From contig NZ_WACG01000001.1 in assembly GCF_009193255.1 (NCBI RefSeq), forward strand, positions 248,001 through 312,000: a DNA stretch of 64,000 bases. The letters are read 5' to 3'. The notes under the pieces were generated by a model, which saw only the letters and a program-made list of their open reading frames with translations, was not told the DNA's origin and did no database searches. The stretch's first letter is position 1, and every line of letters begins with the position of its first letter. The stretch is from Arthrobacter koreensis (GTDB taxonomy: Bacteria > Actinomycetota > Actinomycetes > Actinomycetales > Micrococcaceae). Positions 1 to 9,807 of the stretch are shown here, one piece after another. A program made the position numbers and the translations under genes.

Positions 1-132
1 CGGGAGCCGTGTGGTGTCCGCTGCGGTGCGGGGCGGGTTCTCCCCCTCCGAAGCTGATGACGTCGGCGGGACCGGCGGGCGGGGAGGCAACGGCCGCTGC
101 GGGTCTTCAGTGCCCCCGAGGTGCTCACTCAT
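1..132 (-). CDS. N-terminus of an unidentified protein, cut by the window edge
   Basis: An open frame runs on the minus strand from an ATG at 132-130 to the left edge without a stop, giving 44 residues that begin MSEHLGGTEDPQRP and are rich in Pro, Ser and Thr. An AAAGGA-like ribosome site lies about ten bases upstream of the ATG, which supports a real start. The visible part is a low-complexity cytoplasmic-type N-terminus with no domain, so the product cannot be named. It is divergent from the TPM-domain gene. The remainder lies outside the window. Confidence 0.55.
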   Translation of the reverse strand, partial: MSEHLGGTEDPQRPLPPRPPVPPTSSASEGENPPRTAADTTRLP

Positions 133-449
133 ATGGGCCGTCCTTTCGAAAATTCGGTGTACCCACAAGTATCGACCTATCCACTATCGCAGGGGAGTCT
201 GTGTCCCAGGCACGAGCTTTCTGAATGTCTGCTGGGAATTTCCCGAATGGCACGGCGTTCCGGACCTCCCCCGCTCCAGCCTCCGTCTGCCCTAGTCAAC
301 AGCGTTAGCCAGAGGAAACGTCCAGACTGATGGGATACGGTTTCGTTGTGGACTGGCAGTGCGGGCACCCATAGAATCAGAGCCATATCCGCCCGGCAGC
401 CAGGAAACCGTACCCAAGTGCAGCGCACGGACAGACTAAGGATTCATTT
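133..449. other. Divergent intergenic region, 317 bases
   Basis: No coding frame with a credible start is seen here. The stretch should hold the promoters of the truncated left-edge gene (minus) and of the TPM-domain gene (plus). The best plus-strand -10 candidate is TAGAAT at 372-377. The base composition is less G/C-rich around 150-240 than in the flanking genes, as expected for a promoter region. Confidence 0.5.
346..377 (+). promoter_or_regulatory. Candidate promoter of the TPM-domain gene
   Basis: TAGAAT at 372-377 matches four of six -10 consensus bases. A poor -35 (TTGTGG or GTGGAC, 346-353) lies 18-20 bases upstream. It would give a leader of about 65 bases before the ATG at 450. This is an inference from consensus only. 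Confidence 0.3.
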
Positions 450-2489
450 ATGCGGTTGAGGACGAAACGGCTCGCAGCCGTGCTGGCTCTGAGCGCCCTG
501 GCGGTGTTCGCGCCGTCGGCGGCCCATGCCGATCCTCCGGTCACCATTCCGCCGGGCCAGTACCTGGTGGACGCCAACGGCTCCCTGGGCAGCGGCACAG
601 CGGAAGTGCAGCAGGCCATCAGCGATGTGCAGCAGAGTACCGGCTACACGCTTTACGTGGTGTTCGTTGACAGCTTCACGGATCCAAGCGATCCCACCGC
701 ATGGGCGCAGGATGTTGTTACGTCGAAGGGCATGGGCTCGCGTGAAGCCCTCCTGAGCATCGCCACCGAGGAACGCAAGATCGAGGTGGCCACCGGGGAC
801 CAGTCCGTCCTGAATGAACAGCGCCGCAACGCCATGATCGACGCCGCGACGGAACCGCTGCTTGGCAACCAGAACATTACGTCCGAGGACTGGACTGCCG
901 CAGCCGTCAACGCCGCCAAGTCGCTGGAGGACATAGCCGGCGGCGGAAGCGGCGAAGTCTCCACCGGCGGCAGCAGCAGCCTGGTGCCGGCTTTCGTCGT
1001 CGCAGCGGTCGTGCTTGTTGGCGCCTTCGCAGTCTTCTTCCTGGTCCGCAGCCGCTCCGGCAAACGCCGCGCAGTAGCCAGCCGGGAAGAGACCGCGCCA
1101 AAGGATCCGCTGGATGCCATGAGCGTGGCAGACCTGCGCAAGCGGGCCGGGAGCCTGCTCATCGCTGCAGACGACGCGATCAAGTCCAGCGAGCAGGAGC
1201 TTGCCTTCGCCGCTGCTCAGTACGGGGACGACGCCGTCTCCACCTTCACCGACGACCTCGCTGTGGCGCGCGCCCACATGGGCGAGTCCTTCAAGATGCA
1301 GCAGCAGCTTGACGACGAAATCCCGGACACCGAGGAGCAGCAGCGCACCTGGCTCAAGGACATCATCCGGCGGTGCGAGGCAGTCAACGACTCCCTGCAG
1401 GCACATAAGGAAGACTTCGACGCGCTCCGGGAACTTGAACGCAATGCGCCCGCTGCGCTGGCAACCGCGCGCGAATCCGCGCAGGCGGCAGCAGCCCGGC
1501 TGGACTCCGCCCGTGCGGCCCTCGACGGACTCGAAACCCGCTACAGCGACGCCGCACTCGTCAAGGTTCGGGACAACATCGACCAGGCCCGGGAGCGGCT
1601 GGCCTTCGTCGAGAACGCAGCGGACACCGCGCAGGAGAAAATCCAGTCCGGGGACACCTCCGCCGCAGTCCTCGCCGTCCGGGCAGCGGAGGAGAGCGTG
1701 CACCAGGCCAACGTCCTGCTGGACGCCATTGACCGTACCGGCAGCGGACTGGACTCGGCTGCGGCCGAACTGGACCGCGCCGTCGCCGATGCCCGCCAGG
1801 ATCTGGCCCAGGCCCGTGCGTTCTCGCAGGGCGGCGCCCAGCCGGCCCTCGCCGGCCCGATAGCCGGAGTGGAGCAGGCACTGGATGCGGTGGCCGCCGC
1901 ACGCGGCGGCAAGTACGACCCGGTGGACCTGCTGGGACGGCTTGAAGCCGCCAACGCACAGCTGGATGCGTCCCTGGAGGGCCTGCGGGACCGTCAGGAA
2001 CAGGAACGCCGTGCACGCGATGCGCTCCAGCACACCATCATGTCCGCCCAGGCGCAGATCGCAGGAACCTCGGACTACATCCGTGCCCGGCGTGGAGGCG
2101 TGGGCAGCGAGGCCCGCACCCGGCTCGCAGAAGCCGAGCGGAACCTCCAGCAGGCCATCGCACTGCAGTCGTCAGACCCGGTCAGCGCCCTCGCCTATGC
2201 CCAGCAGGCCAATGCCCTTGCAGCACAGGCGTCCCAGATGGCCCAGCAGGACGTGGACGGCTTCGGCGGCATGGGTGGCTGGGGCGGCGGCGGTGGCATG
2301 TACGGCGGCCGGGGCGGCGGAAGCGGACTCGGCGGCGCCATACTCGGCGGCATCCTCATCGACTCCATCCTGCGGGGCGGCTCCGGCGGCGGCGGTGGCT
2401 GGGGCGGCGGAGGGTTCGGCGGCTTTGGCGGAGGCGGAGGCTTCGGCGGAGGAGGCGGCGGGTTCGGCTCCTCGGGAGGAAACTTCTAG
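450..2489 (+). CDS. TPM-domain membrane protein with coiled coil and Gly-rich tail
   Basis: The 679-residue product begins with a signal peptide (residues 1-27, likely cleavage after AHA). An extracytoplasmic TPM domain (about 35-165) follows, then one membrane span (about 178-199) with a basic stop-transfer stretch. A long Ala/Glu/Arg-rich helical region, probably coiled coil, leads to a C-terminal tail from about 605 that is almost only Gly, Phe, Trp and Ser. TPM domains occur in envelope proteins, some with phosphatase activity or roles in photosystem repair; the activity here is unknown. An AAGGA site lies 8 bases before the ATG. The gene precedes pspA by 102 bases, which suggests a joint envelope-stress role. 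Confidence 0.85.
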   Translation: MRLRTKRLAAVLALSALAVFAPSAAHADPPVTIPPGQYLVDANGSLGSGTAEVQQAISDVQQSTGYTLYVVFVDSFTDPSDPTAWAQDVVTSKGMGSREALLSIATEERKIEVATGDQSVLNEQRRNAMIDAATEPLLGNQNITSEDWTAAAVNAAKSLEDIAGGGSGEVSTGGSSSLVPAFVVAAVVLVGAFAVFFLVRSRSGKRRAVASREETAPKDPLDAMSVADLRKRAGSLLIAADDAIKSSEQELAFAAAQYGDDAVSTFTDDLAVARAHMGESFKMQQQLDDEIPDTEEQQRTWLKDIIRRCEAVNDSLQAHKEDFDALRELERNAPAALATARESAQAAAARLDSARAALDGLETRYSDAALVKVRDNIDQARERLAFVENAADTAQEKIQSGDTSAAVLAVRAAEESVHQANVLLDAIDRTGSGLDSAAAELDRAVADARQDLAQARAFSQGGAQPALAGPIAGVEQALDAVAAARGGKYDPVDLLGRLEAANAQLDASLEGLRDRQEQERRARDALQHTIMSAQAQIAGTSDYIRARRGGVGSEARTRLAEAERNLQQAIALQSSDPVSALAYAQQANALAAQASQMAQQDVDGFGGMGGWGGGGGMYGGRGGGSGLGGAILGGILIDSILRGGSGGGGGWGGGGFGGFGGGGGFGGGGGGFGSSGGNF

Positions 2490-2591
2490 CCCGGCGGAAA
2501 CTCCCGCGGCGGGTTTTCGCCGGACACGGATTTTGACAGGCTGGCAACAGCACAACCACGCACTACGTGAACGAATGCGAAAGGCAGACAG

Positions 2592-3332
2592 ATGGTAAAG
2601 CAGTCCATATTCGGGCGGATCGCCCAGCTGGCCAAGGCCAACATCAACGCGCTTCTGGACCAGGCGGAAGACCCCCAGAAGATGCTTGACCAGATGGTCC
2701 GCGACTACAGCAACAACATCGCCGAGGCCGAAAGCGCCGTCGCCCAGACCATCGGCAACCTGCGGATGCTTCAGGACGACTACAACGAGGACCTGGAGAA
2801 TGCCCGCAGCTGGGGCAATAAGGCCCTTGCAGCCTCACGCAAGGCAGACGAATTCCGGGCCAGCGGCAACACTACCGACGCGGAGAAGTTCGACAACCTG
2901 GCCAAGGTTGCCATTCAGCGCCAGATGGCATCCGAGAACGAGGCACGCGGAGCCGAGCCGACCATCGCTTCCCAGGAAGAGATCGTTGAGCGGCTCAAGA
3001 CCGGCCTGAACCAGATGAAGGACAAGCTCCAGCAGCTGCAGTCCAAGCGGAACGAGCTCATCGCCCGTTCACGCAACGCCGCCGCGCAGAACCAGATGCA
3101 CGACGCAATCAAGAGCATCGATGTCATGGATCCCACCTCGGAGGTCGGCCGCTTCGAGGAGAAAATCCGCCGCGAAGAAGCCCGCGTCCGGGGCGCCAAC
3201 GAACTGGCCGCGTCCAGTTTGGATGCCCAGTTCGAGTCCCTTGAGGACCTCGGTGAGCAGACCGAGGTGGAGGCCCGCCTCGCCGCACTGAAGGCGTCTG
3301 CCGCCAACCAGTCGGCTATCGAGCAGAACTAG
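2592..3332 (+). CDS. pspA: PspA/IM30 family protein
   Basis: This 246-residue all-helical protein belongs to the PspA/IM30 (ESCRT-III-like) family, which coats and stabilises stressed cytoplasmic membranes. The N-terminal amphipathic helix (SIFGRIAQLAKANINALL) and the family-typical segment DPQKMLDQMVRDY are visible, followed by long heptad-rich helices. Length is normal for the family. An AAAGG ribosome site lies about 7 bases before the ATG. No PspF-type activator or PspB/C partner is adjacent; the upstream TPM-domain membrane protein may be the functional partner (inference). A perfect 18-base inverted repeat follows the stop. Confidence 0.9.
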   Translation: MVKQSIFGRIAQLAKANINALLDQAEDPQKMLDQMVRDYSNNIAEAESAVAQTIGNLRMLQDDYNEDLENARSWGNKALAASRKADEFRASGNTTDAEKFDNLAKVAIQRQMASENEARGAEPTIASQEEIVERLKTGLNQMKDKLQQLQSKRNELIARSRNAAAQNQMHDAIKSIDVMDPTSEVGRFEEKIRREEARVRGANELAASSLDAQFESLEDLGEQTEVEARLAALKASAANQSAIEQN

Positions 3333-3350
3333 CCCTACCCAGCCTTTCGG

Positions 3351-3388
3351 CCGCAGGCCGGTGTCCCGCGCGGGACACCGGCCTGCGG
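3351..3388 (+). terminator. Hairpin terminator after pspA
   Basis: Perfect 18-base arms (3351-3368 and 3371-3388; arm ends CCGCAGGCCGG) are separated by only two bases, 19 bases after the pspA stop. No T-run follows, so termination may be of the actinobacterial T-less type. Confidence 0.7.
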
Positions 3389-3539
3389 CATTTCCGGTGG
3401 TCCTCCCCCCGCAGAGGGAAGGACCTGCAGCTGCCCGGATGCGTCGGCATAGGTCCCGTGAGCCGCGCGAAAAGGGCAGACCCCGCAGGCAGCGGCGAAA
3501 ACCCTCCTGCCCTGCCCCGGCCCCTGCCTGGACACAAGG

Positions 3540-3574
3540 AAAGACCCCCGTCCGGAAACCGAACGGGGGTCTTT
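3540..3574. terminator. Terminator hairpin downstream of tRNA-fMet
   Basis: Arms AAAGACCCCCG (3540-3550) and CGGGGGTCTTT (3564-3574) enclose a 13-base loop. The hairpin lies five bases beyond the CCA end of the minus-strand tRNA gene and ends in a short T-run. It could also stop read-through from pspA on the plus strand. Confidence 0.8.
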
Positions 3575-3578
3575 CACG

Positions 3579-3655
3579 TGGTTGCGGGGGCAAGATTTGA
3601 ACTTGCGACCTCTGGGTTATGAGCCCAGCGAGCTACCGAACTGCTCCACCCCGCG
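3579..3655 (-). tRNA. Initiator tRNA-fMet (anticodon CAT)
   Basis: The 77-base cloverleaf reads on the minus strand with encoded CCA. Acceptor arm CGCGGGG faces CCCCGCA, leaving the first base pair as a C:A mismatch. The anticodon stem CTGGG/CCCAG carries three consecutive G:C pairs next to the loop CTCATAA. Both are hallmarks of the initiator, not elongator, tRNA-Met. The T arm is GCAAG/CTTGC with loop TTCAAAT. Confidence 0.96.
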
Positions 3656-3704
3656 GCGCGGTATCTACTTTACCGGCCGCGGGGAGGAGCCGCAACTCAC
3701 GGGA

Positions 3705-6695
3705 CTACTCTCCGGAGTTTTCCTCTCCGGAGTCGGCACCCGAATCGGCAGAGCCGTCAGCGGCACCGGCCGCGGCGCCGGCCATCTTGTCCTGCGCGGA
3801 GATGGCCCGCTGGATCGCCGCGTTCAGCTTGTCCTGTGCCGCGCCGTAGGCTGCGAAGTCGCCGTTGGCGAGTGCTTCCTGGCCCTCCTGGATCGCTGCG
3901 CCGGCGTCGGACAGTGCAGTCTCCAGATCGGCCTGGGCGGTGGTCTCCGACGGCGCCGGGGTGGTTCCGTCGTCAGGGGTGTTCCCGACGTTTTCCTGGT
4001 CACCGGTGACGGCTCCGGAGTCGCCGCCAAAGACCTGGTCAAGTGCTTCGTCCAGGGTCGGGGCGAAGCCAACCTTCTCGCCGAAGTTCACCAGCACGCG
4101 CTGGAGGGTCGGGTAGGAGGAGGCACCGGAGGACTGGACGTAGACGGGCTGCACGTAGAGCATGCCGCCGCCCACAGGCAGGCTGAGCAGGTTGCCGTTG
4201 ATGACTTCGGAAGCACCCTGGCGGAGCAGGTTCAACGCGTTTGAGACCGTCGGATCCGAGTTGAAACGGTTCTGGGCCTGGCCGGGGCCGGGCACCGCCG
4301 TGTCAGTCGGCAGTTCGAGCAGCCGCAGAGTTCCGTAGGACTCGGCCTTCTGGCCGTCGGTACCGGTTCCGGCGTCTGCGTCGGCTGCGAGGAAGCCGTA
4401 CAGCACGTTGCGGGCTTCGCCGTTCTGGCTTACGAACGGGATAAACGGAGTCGTCAGCGAGAACGCGGGACTGTCCTGCCCCGGCATCTGCAGAGAGAGG
4501 TAGTACGGCGGCTGCTTGACGTCGGAGTTTGTCCGGGTCGGGTCGGACGGAACGGACCACGCGTCGTCGTTCTTGTAGAAGGACTCTGCATCGGTGACGT
4601 GGTAGCGGCCCATCAGCTCACGCTGGACCTTGAACTGGTCCTCCGGGTAGCGGACGTGCGCCATCAGGTCCGCAGACATATCGCTGTACGGCTTGAGCGT
4701 GGACGGGAAAACGTCCTGCCAGGCCTTCAGCAGCGGGTCCTCCTCATCCCAGGCGTACAGGGTGACCGAGCCGTCGTAGGCGTCGACGGTCGCCTTCACG
4801 GCGTTGCGGATGTAGTTCACCCGGTCTGCCGGCAGGGCAGCCGACGCGCCGCCGGTCAGGGAATCGGTGGTTGCCGAAGCAAGCTCCTGCTGGGTGGAGT
4901 ACGGGAAGTAACGGCTGGTGGTGTAGCCGTCCACGATCCACTTCACGCGGCCGTCGACGACGGCCGGGTAGGCGTTGCCGTCAACGGTCAGGTAAGGAGC
5001 TACCTTCTCGACGCGTTCGCGGGGATCACGGTCGTACAGGATCTGTGATTCTTCGTTGACGAAGTCCGAGAGCAGCAGTTCCGTGGACTGGAACTTGATC
5101 GCGTAGACAAGCTGGTTGAAGAGGTTGCCAACGCTCGGTCCGCCCTCGCCGGAGAAGGTGGTCTGGGTGTCGTCCTCAGCGTTGCCGGTCTGCGGGCGGT
5201 CGATTTCAACCGGCGCAGTGCCTTCGGGAGCGCCGACCACGGAGTAGTCCGGGGAGGACTCGCCGAAGTAGACACGCGGCTCGTAGTCCCCGAGCACACC
5301 CGTGGAGGGGATCCCGGATTCCATGAAGCTGGGCTTGCCGTCAGCCTGCACCGTCGATCCTCGGGCGGCGACCACGCCGTAACCGTGGGTGTACAGGATG
5401 TGCTCGTTCACCCAGCCGTCGGGAACGCCGTTGATGTTCAGTTCGCGAACCGCGATGACGGTGTCCTGAACGTCGCCCTCTACGTCGTAGCGGTCAACGT
5501 TCAGGGTTTCCGGGAACTGGTAGTACTGGCGGAACTGCTGGAGCTGGCCGAACGCGTCGGAGACGACGTTCGGGTCCAGCAGGCGGATGTTCGCCGTGGT
5601 TCCGGCGTCGGCTGCCAGGGCGCCCGCGTTGGCGTCGACAGTCGCGTCGTAGTCGATCACCTCGGTGTCGGCCAGCCCGTAGGCTTCGCGGGTCAGGTCG
5701 ATGTTGCGCTGGATGTACTCGCGCTCAAGGGTCTGTTCCGAGGGAACAACCTGGTAGCGCTGGACGATCCAGGGGTACACGCCGCCGGCAACAATCGCGG
5801 TGATGACCAGCATGGCCGTGCCGATGATGGGCAGGCGCCAGCGGCCGATGATCGCGGAGAGGATGAACAGCACCGCCACGATCACCGAGGCGACGGCGAG
5901 GATCGCCTTCGTCGGGATGACGGCGTTGACGTCCGTGTACAGCGCGCCGGTCCAGGAGCCGGAGGTGCTCAGGAGGGTGTTGTAGCGGTCAAGCCAGAAG
6001 TTCACGGCCTGCAGCAGCAGGAAGGAAGCGGCAATCACGGCAATGTGGATACGTGCCGGGCGGCTGACGAAGACGCCCTTCTCCTCCAGGCGAATACCGC
6101 CGTAGAGGTAGTGGGTGAGCAGTCCGGCGATGCCGCTGATCACGACGACTGAAATCAGGAAGCCGACGATGAAACCAATGAACGGCAGCGTGTTCAGGTA
6201 GAAGCTGAAGTCCATGTTGAACTCGGGGTCGGTCTGCCCGAAGTCCTTGCGGTTGAAGAACAGCAGCGCCTGCTCCCACATGGCCATGGCGGCCGTGCCG
6301 GCGAATCCGCCCACCACTACCGGAATACCGATCATCAGGAGCTTGCGGACGGGCTCAAGCTGGGCCTGGTAGCGGTTCAGGTTGTCCTGCAGCGCGCTGT
6401 CCGGGGCGTAGATCGGCCGGGAGGAGTACGCGGCGCGGATGCTGAAGTAGACGCAGACGGACATGACCACGAAGGCCGCCGCAAAGAGGGCGATCCGGGT
6501 CAGGTTCTCCTTGACGAAGACTTCAAGGAAGCCGAGCTGGTTGTACCAGAGCACGTCGGCGTAGACCTGGGAGAAGTAGACAAACCCGATCACCAGTACG
6601 GCGACGACGATCAGGGTGGCAATCAGCGGGCTGCGCCGCCGACGGGTGGTGCTGGGGCTCGGTCGGGAAAATGGGCCATTAGGTCCGGAAGTCAC
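3705..6695 (-). CDS. UPF0182 family large membrane protein
   Basis: The 996-residue protein matches the actinobacterial UPF0182 family (COG1615). A basic N-terminus is followed by about seven hydrophobic spans in the first third (the first near residues 22-43). A very large extracytoplasmic domain comes next, and the tail is acidic and Ala/Asp/Ser-rich (about 900-996). Its function is not established. The GTG start at 6695 has GAGG 6 bases upstream. It lies upstream of tRNA-fMet on the same strand, 49 bases apart. The neighbouring PDZ protease is a conserved partner in related genomes as I recall (Rv3193c/Rv3194c-like order). Confidence 0.92.
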   Translation of the reverse strand: MTSGPNGPFSRPSPSTTRRRRSPLIATLIVVAVLVIGFVYFSQVYADVLWYNQLGFLEVFVKENLTRIALFAAAFVVMSVCVYFSIRAAYSSRPIYAPDSALQDNLNRYQAQLEPVRKLLMIGIPVVVGGFAGTAAMAMWEQALLFFNRKDFGQTDPEFNMDFSFYLNTLPFIGFIVGFLISVVVISGIAGLLTHYLYGGIRLEEKGVFVSRPARIHIAVIAASFLLLQAVNFWLDRYNTLLSTSGSWTGALYTDVNAVIPTKAILAVASVIVAVLFILSAIIGRWRLPIIGTAMLVITAIVAGGVYPWIVQRYQVVPSEQTLEREYIQRNIDLTREAYGLADTEVIDYDATVDANAGALAADAGTTANIRLLDPNVVSDAFGQLQQFRQYYQFPETLNVDRYDVEGDVQDTVIAVRELNINGVPDGWVNEHILYTHGYGVVAARGSTVQADGKPSFMESGIPSTGVLGDYEPRVYFGESSPDYSVVGAPEGTAPVEIDRPQTGNAEDDTQTTFSGEGGPSVGNLFNQLVYAIKFQSTELLLSDFVNEESQILYDRDPRERVEKVAPYLTVDGNAYPAVVDGRVKWIVDGYTTSRYFPYSTQQELASATTDSLTGGASAALPADRVNYIRNAVKATVDAYDGSVTLYAWDEEDPLLKAWQDVFPSTLKPYSDMSADLMAHVRYPEDQFKVQRELMGRYHVTDAESFYKNDDAWSVPSDPTRTNSDVKQPPYYLSLQMPGQDSPAFSLTTPFIPFVSQNGEARNVLYGFLAADADAGTGTDGQKAESYGTLRLLELPTDTAVPGPGQAQNRFNSDPTVSNALNLLRQGASEVINGNLLSLPVGGGMLYVQPVYVQSSGASSYPTLQRVLVNFGEKVGFAPTLDEALDQVFGGDSGAVTGDQENVGNTPDDGTTPAPSETTAQADLETALSDAGAAIQEGQEALANGDFAAYGAAQDKLNAAIQRAISAQDKMAGAAAGAADGSADSGADSGEENSGE

Positions 6696-6913
6696 AGTTA
6701 CCTCATCGTTCGGTACGTCGGCTCACGGCACCTGCGACAGCTCGGCGAGTTACGGATCTGCTGCCTCGGTAGCAAAGCAACTAACGACCCCTGTGTCCGA
6801 CGGCCTGCCCGTTTCTTGCCGTGGTTCCTTATTCTGCCCTGTTAATCCCGCGCACTGCCACTTATAAGGCACCGGCGAACGAACCTTATTAGGATCGTGA
6901 TTCGATCCGGAGG

Positions 6914-6933
6914 CCCGGCAGCCGTCTGCCGGG
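6914..6933 (-). terminator. Hairpin after the PDZ protease gene
   Basis: Arms CCCGGCAG (6914-6921) and CTGCCGGG (6926-6933) with a four-base loop lie three bases past the minus-strand stop. A second small hairpin (GGATCG/CGATCC, 6892-6908) follows. T-rich sequence is lacking. Confidence 0.5.
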
Positions 6934-6936
6934 GCT

Positions 6937-8079
6937 TCAGCCGGCGTCCGTGCAGCGTGCCAGGCCGTCCGCGCCGCGGCCCGAGGCAAGGGTCTCCACG
7001 GCGGTGAGGGCCTCGTCAAGAGTCTCCACGCTGACTACCTCCAGTCCTTCGGGTATGTTTCCGACGACGTCGTCGCAGTTGGCCTTTGGTGCGAGGAAGA
7101 ATTCCGCGCCGGAGTCAGCCGCACCCACCATCTTCTGTTCGATGCCGCCGATCGGCCCCACCTGGCCGTCGGCGTCGATGGTTCCGGTGCCCGCAAAGCT
7201 GCGGCCCTGGGTCAGCTCCCCCGGGGTCAGCTTGTCGATGATTCCCAGGGCGAACATCATTCCCGCGGACGCGCCGCCAACGTTCTCCAGCGCAATGGCG
7301 ACGTCGAACGGGAAGGTGTAGTCGATGCTCAGGTAGGCCCCCATCTGGTAGGTGCCGTTCTCCCCCAGCACCGGCGTCACCTCGACGGTCTGTTCAGTCC
7401 CGTCCCGGCGGATGGCGATCCGGGCGGGCGAGCCTTCCGTCCCGTTCAGGGATTCGCGCAGCGATTCGACACCGGTCACCTCGGTGCCGTCCACCGACAG
7501 GAGGACGTCCCCGGTTTCAAGGACCCCCTCGGCGGGTGCGTCTTCCATGATGCCGGCGACTGAAAGTTCCTCGGTGAAGGGAATGTCCAGCTGGTCCAGG
7601 GCAGCCGCGACGGCTGACTCCTGGGAGGACGTCATGGCTGCGGCGTTGCCTTCCTGGATCTCCCCGCGGGTAGTTCCGTGCGGATAAACGAAGTCCACCG
7701 GCAGTACGGCATCCTCGGGATTGAGCCAGGACGCAACTACCTCGCCCATGTTCACGGCACCGTTGGGGCCGCCGGACACAAACACGGTGGTCAGCGCCAG
7801 CTCCCCGGCAGTGGGATAGGTCTGCTCGCCGTCGATGGTGATGAGCGGGCTGTCACCGATTTCCCCGATGGTGTTGAAAGTGGGGCCGGGCGATTCCAGG
7901 ACGAAGGGTGCTGGAATGACCAGCCCGGCAGCGCCCAGGACCAGGGAGGTTCCACCGGCCACCAGCAGTGCCCGCCGGCGCGGCGACCGCCGTGACGGCC
8001 GCGCGGCTGCAGCCGGGATGCCGTTTCCGGCGCCTTCCGTCTCGTTACCAGCGGAGGATTCATCGTTCGGGGAACGCAA
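6937..8079 (-). CDS. PDZ-domain Lon-type serine protease (YlbL-like)
   Basis: The 380-residue product has a basic N-terminus, one membrane span (about 38-60), a PDZ domain (GIMEDAPAEGVLETGDVLLSVDG region), and a C-terminal Lon-type (S16) protease domain. The likely Ser/Lys dyad is the Ser in GGASAGMMF and the Lys in IEQKMVGA. Such proteins are predicted to cut substrates at the outer face of the membrane. The best start is TTG (8077-8079), because AAAGGA lies about 8 bases upstream and no ATG or GTG fits as well. It is co-directional with the UPF0182 gene and divergent from the zincin gene. Confidence 0.88.
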   Translation of the reverse strand: MRSPNDESSAGNETEGAGNGIPAAAARPSRRSPRRRALLVAGGTSLVLGAAGLVIPAPFVLESPGPTFNTIGEIGDSPLITIDGEQTYPTAGELALTTVFVSGGPNGAVNMGEVVASWLNPEDAVLPVDFVYPHGTTRGEIQEGNAAAMTSSQESAVAAALDQLDIPFTEELSVAGIMEDAPAEGVLETGDVLLSVDGTEVTGVESLRESLNGTEGSPARIAIRRDGTEQTVEVTPVLGENGTYQMGAYLSIDYTFPFDVAIALENVGGASAGMMFALGIIDKLTPGELTQGRSFAGTGTIDADGQVGPIGGIEQKMVGAADSGAEFFLAPKANCDDVVGNIPEGLEVVSVETLDEALTAVETLASGRGADGLARCTDAG

Positions 8080-8340
8080 TCGGCTGTCCTTTCCTGCGGC
8101 GCCTGGCCGGTACCCGGCCGGGCGCCGGGATGGGGAAGATGATCAACGCCGTGGAACGCCCGGTTTTCCCGGCCCTGCACGATGTCTTGGGCCATTCTCC
8201 CACGTGCTCCTTTGCCAACAGCGAACGGATCCGGTGAATGCGGGACAGTGCCCTGTTCGGCCCGGTAACGTGGGAATCCACGCAGCCGGTGACCCACTGG
8301 CTGCCATTGCACTAGAACTTCCACAGGACCGGTGGTACCC

Positions 8341-9807
8341 ATGAGCTCAAATCCCTCTGACCACGGGGACACTCCCCAGGATCCGCTGTCCGAGATGCTC
8401 GCCCGCCTCTTTGGCGGCGGACAGGCCGGCGGCATTGATCCCCAGGAGCTGGCCAAGGCCGCCGGACTCCCCTCGGACCCCAACGCCATGGCCATGATCT
8501 TCCAGCAGGTCCAGGCGATGTTCAGTGCCCCGTCCGAAGGGCCGGTCAACTGGCAGCTGGCGAAGGACAACGCCCGGCGGGTCGCGGCAGCCGGCGGGGA
8601 CCCCTCCGTGACGCCGGGACAGGCAAAAGAGGTGGATGAAGCACTCCACGTTGCGCAGATGTGGCTCGATCCGGTGACCGACTTCCCCTCAACCACCAGC
8701 CTTGGCAGGGCATGGTCCCGCGCTGAGTGGGTGGAGGCCACCATGGATTCATGGCGCCGTCTGACCGAGCCCGTGGCCGTGAGCATCTCCCAGGCCCTGT
8801 CCAACGCCATCACCACCCAGATGCCCGAGGAGATGAAGTCCATGATGGGCGGCGCTTCCTCCATGCTGGCAAACATGGGCGGGGCAATGTTCGGCATCCA
8901 GCTGGGACAGGCCGTGGGCGCACTGTCCCGGGAAGTGCTCAGCTCCACTGACATTGGCCTCCCCCTCGCCGAGGGCACCATGGCACTCCTGCCCGCCAAC
9001 GTCACCGCGTTCGGCGAGGGCCTGGATGTCCCCGACGCCGAGGTGCGCCTCTACCTGGCAGTCCGCGAAGCAGCCCATGCCCGGCTGTTCGCCCATGCAC
9101 CCTGGCTGGCCCCGCATCTGTTCGGCATCATCGAGAGCTACGCACGCGGCATCCACATCGACATGTCCAAGATCGAAGACGTGGCCCGGGACATCGATCC
9201 GGCCAATCCGGAATCGATCCAGGAAGCACTGGCCGGCGGAGTCTTCCAGCCCGAGCGCACCCCGGCCCAGGCCGCGGCACTCGAACGGCTCGAAACCGCC
9301 CTGGCACTGGTTGAGGGCTGGGTGGATGAGGTCACCGCTGCGGCAACCTCGAACCTTCCCTCCGCGGAAGCCCTGCGGGAAATGATCCGCCGCCGCCGCG
9401 CCAGCGGCGGCCCGGCCGAGCACACGTTCGCGTCACTGGTAGGCCTCGAGCTGCGACCGCGCAGGCTGCGCGATGCATCCGCACTCTGGGCGCTCCTGCG
9501 CGAAGAGCGCGGCATCGACGGACGTGACGCAATCTGGCAGCACCCGGACCTCATGCCCACCTCCGAGGACCTGGACGATCCGGCCGGTTTCGGTAAGCGC
9601 CGGGAACTGCTCGATGCGTCGGATTCCGACGTCGACGCCGCCCTGCGCCGCCTGCTTGAGGGCGGATTCAACGAACCCCCGGCAGACGAAGCCGCCGACG
9701 GCAGCAGTTCTGCTGACGCTTCCGGGGACGCAACGGAGCCCGGAGAAGATCCCGGCGAAGATGAGCCGGGCAGCGACGGCGGCGGGAAAGCCGGGCCGGC
9801 TGCCTAG
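8341..9807 (+). CDS. Zinc-dependent metalloprotease-like protein (zincin_2, DUF2342)
   Basis: The 488-residue protein fits the actinobacterial DUF2342/zincin_2 family, called a putative hydrolase or F420-biosynthesis-associated protein. The central segment VREAAHARLFAHAPWLAPH carries His residues in a degenerate HExxH-like arrangement. Catalysis is unproven. The C-terminus is acidic and disordered (Asp/Glu/Ser/Gly). ATG 8341 is preferred over GTG 8332 because AGGA at 8325-8328 is too close to the GTG. Its stop overlaps the stop of the convergent metallopeptidase gene by four bases. Confidence 0.85.
   Translation: MSSNPSDHGDTPQDPLSEMLARLFGGGQAGGIDPQELAKAAGLPSDPNAMAMIFQQVQAMFSAPSEGPVNWQLAKDNARRVAAAGGDPSVTPGQAKEVDEALHVAQMWLDPVTDFPSTTSLGRAWSRAEWVEATMDSWRRLTEPVAVSISQALSNAITTQMPEEMKSMMGGASSMLANMGGAMFGIQLGQAVGALSREVLSSTDIGLPLAEGTMALLPANVTAFGEGLDVPDAEVRLYLAVREAAHARLFAHAPWLAPHLFGIIESYARGIHIDMSKIEDVARDIDPANPESIQEALAGGVFQPERTPAQAAALERLETALALVEGWVDEVTAAATSNLPSAEALREMIRRRRASGGPAEHTFASLVGLELRPRRLRDASALWALLREERGIDGRDAIWQHPDLMPTSEDLDDPAGFGKRRELLDASDSDVDAALRRLLEGGFNEPPADEAADGSSSADASGDATEPGEDPGEDEPGSDGGGKAGPAA

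Noticed and set aside
444-2033. Long minus-strand open frame of 529 codons
   Set aside because: It is the mirror of the Ala-rich TPM-domain gene; residues are Gly/Cys/Arg-rich noise, with no domain or ribosome site.
5385-6152. Plus-strand open frame of 255 codons inside the UPF0182 gene
   Set aside because: Antisense shadow of a highly conserved membrane protein; composition is Asp/Gly/Val-rich without domains.
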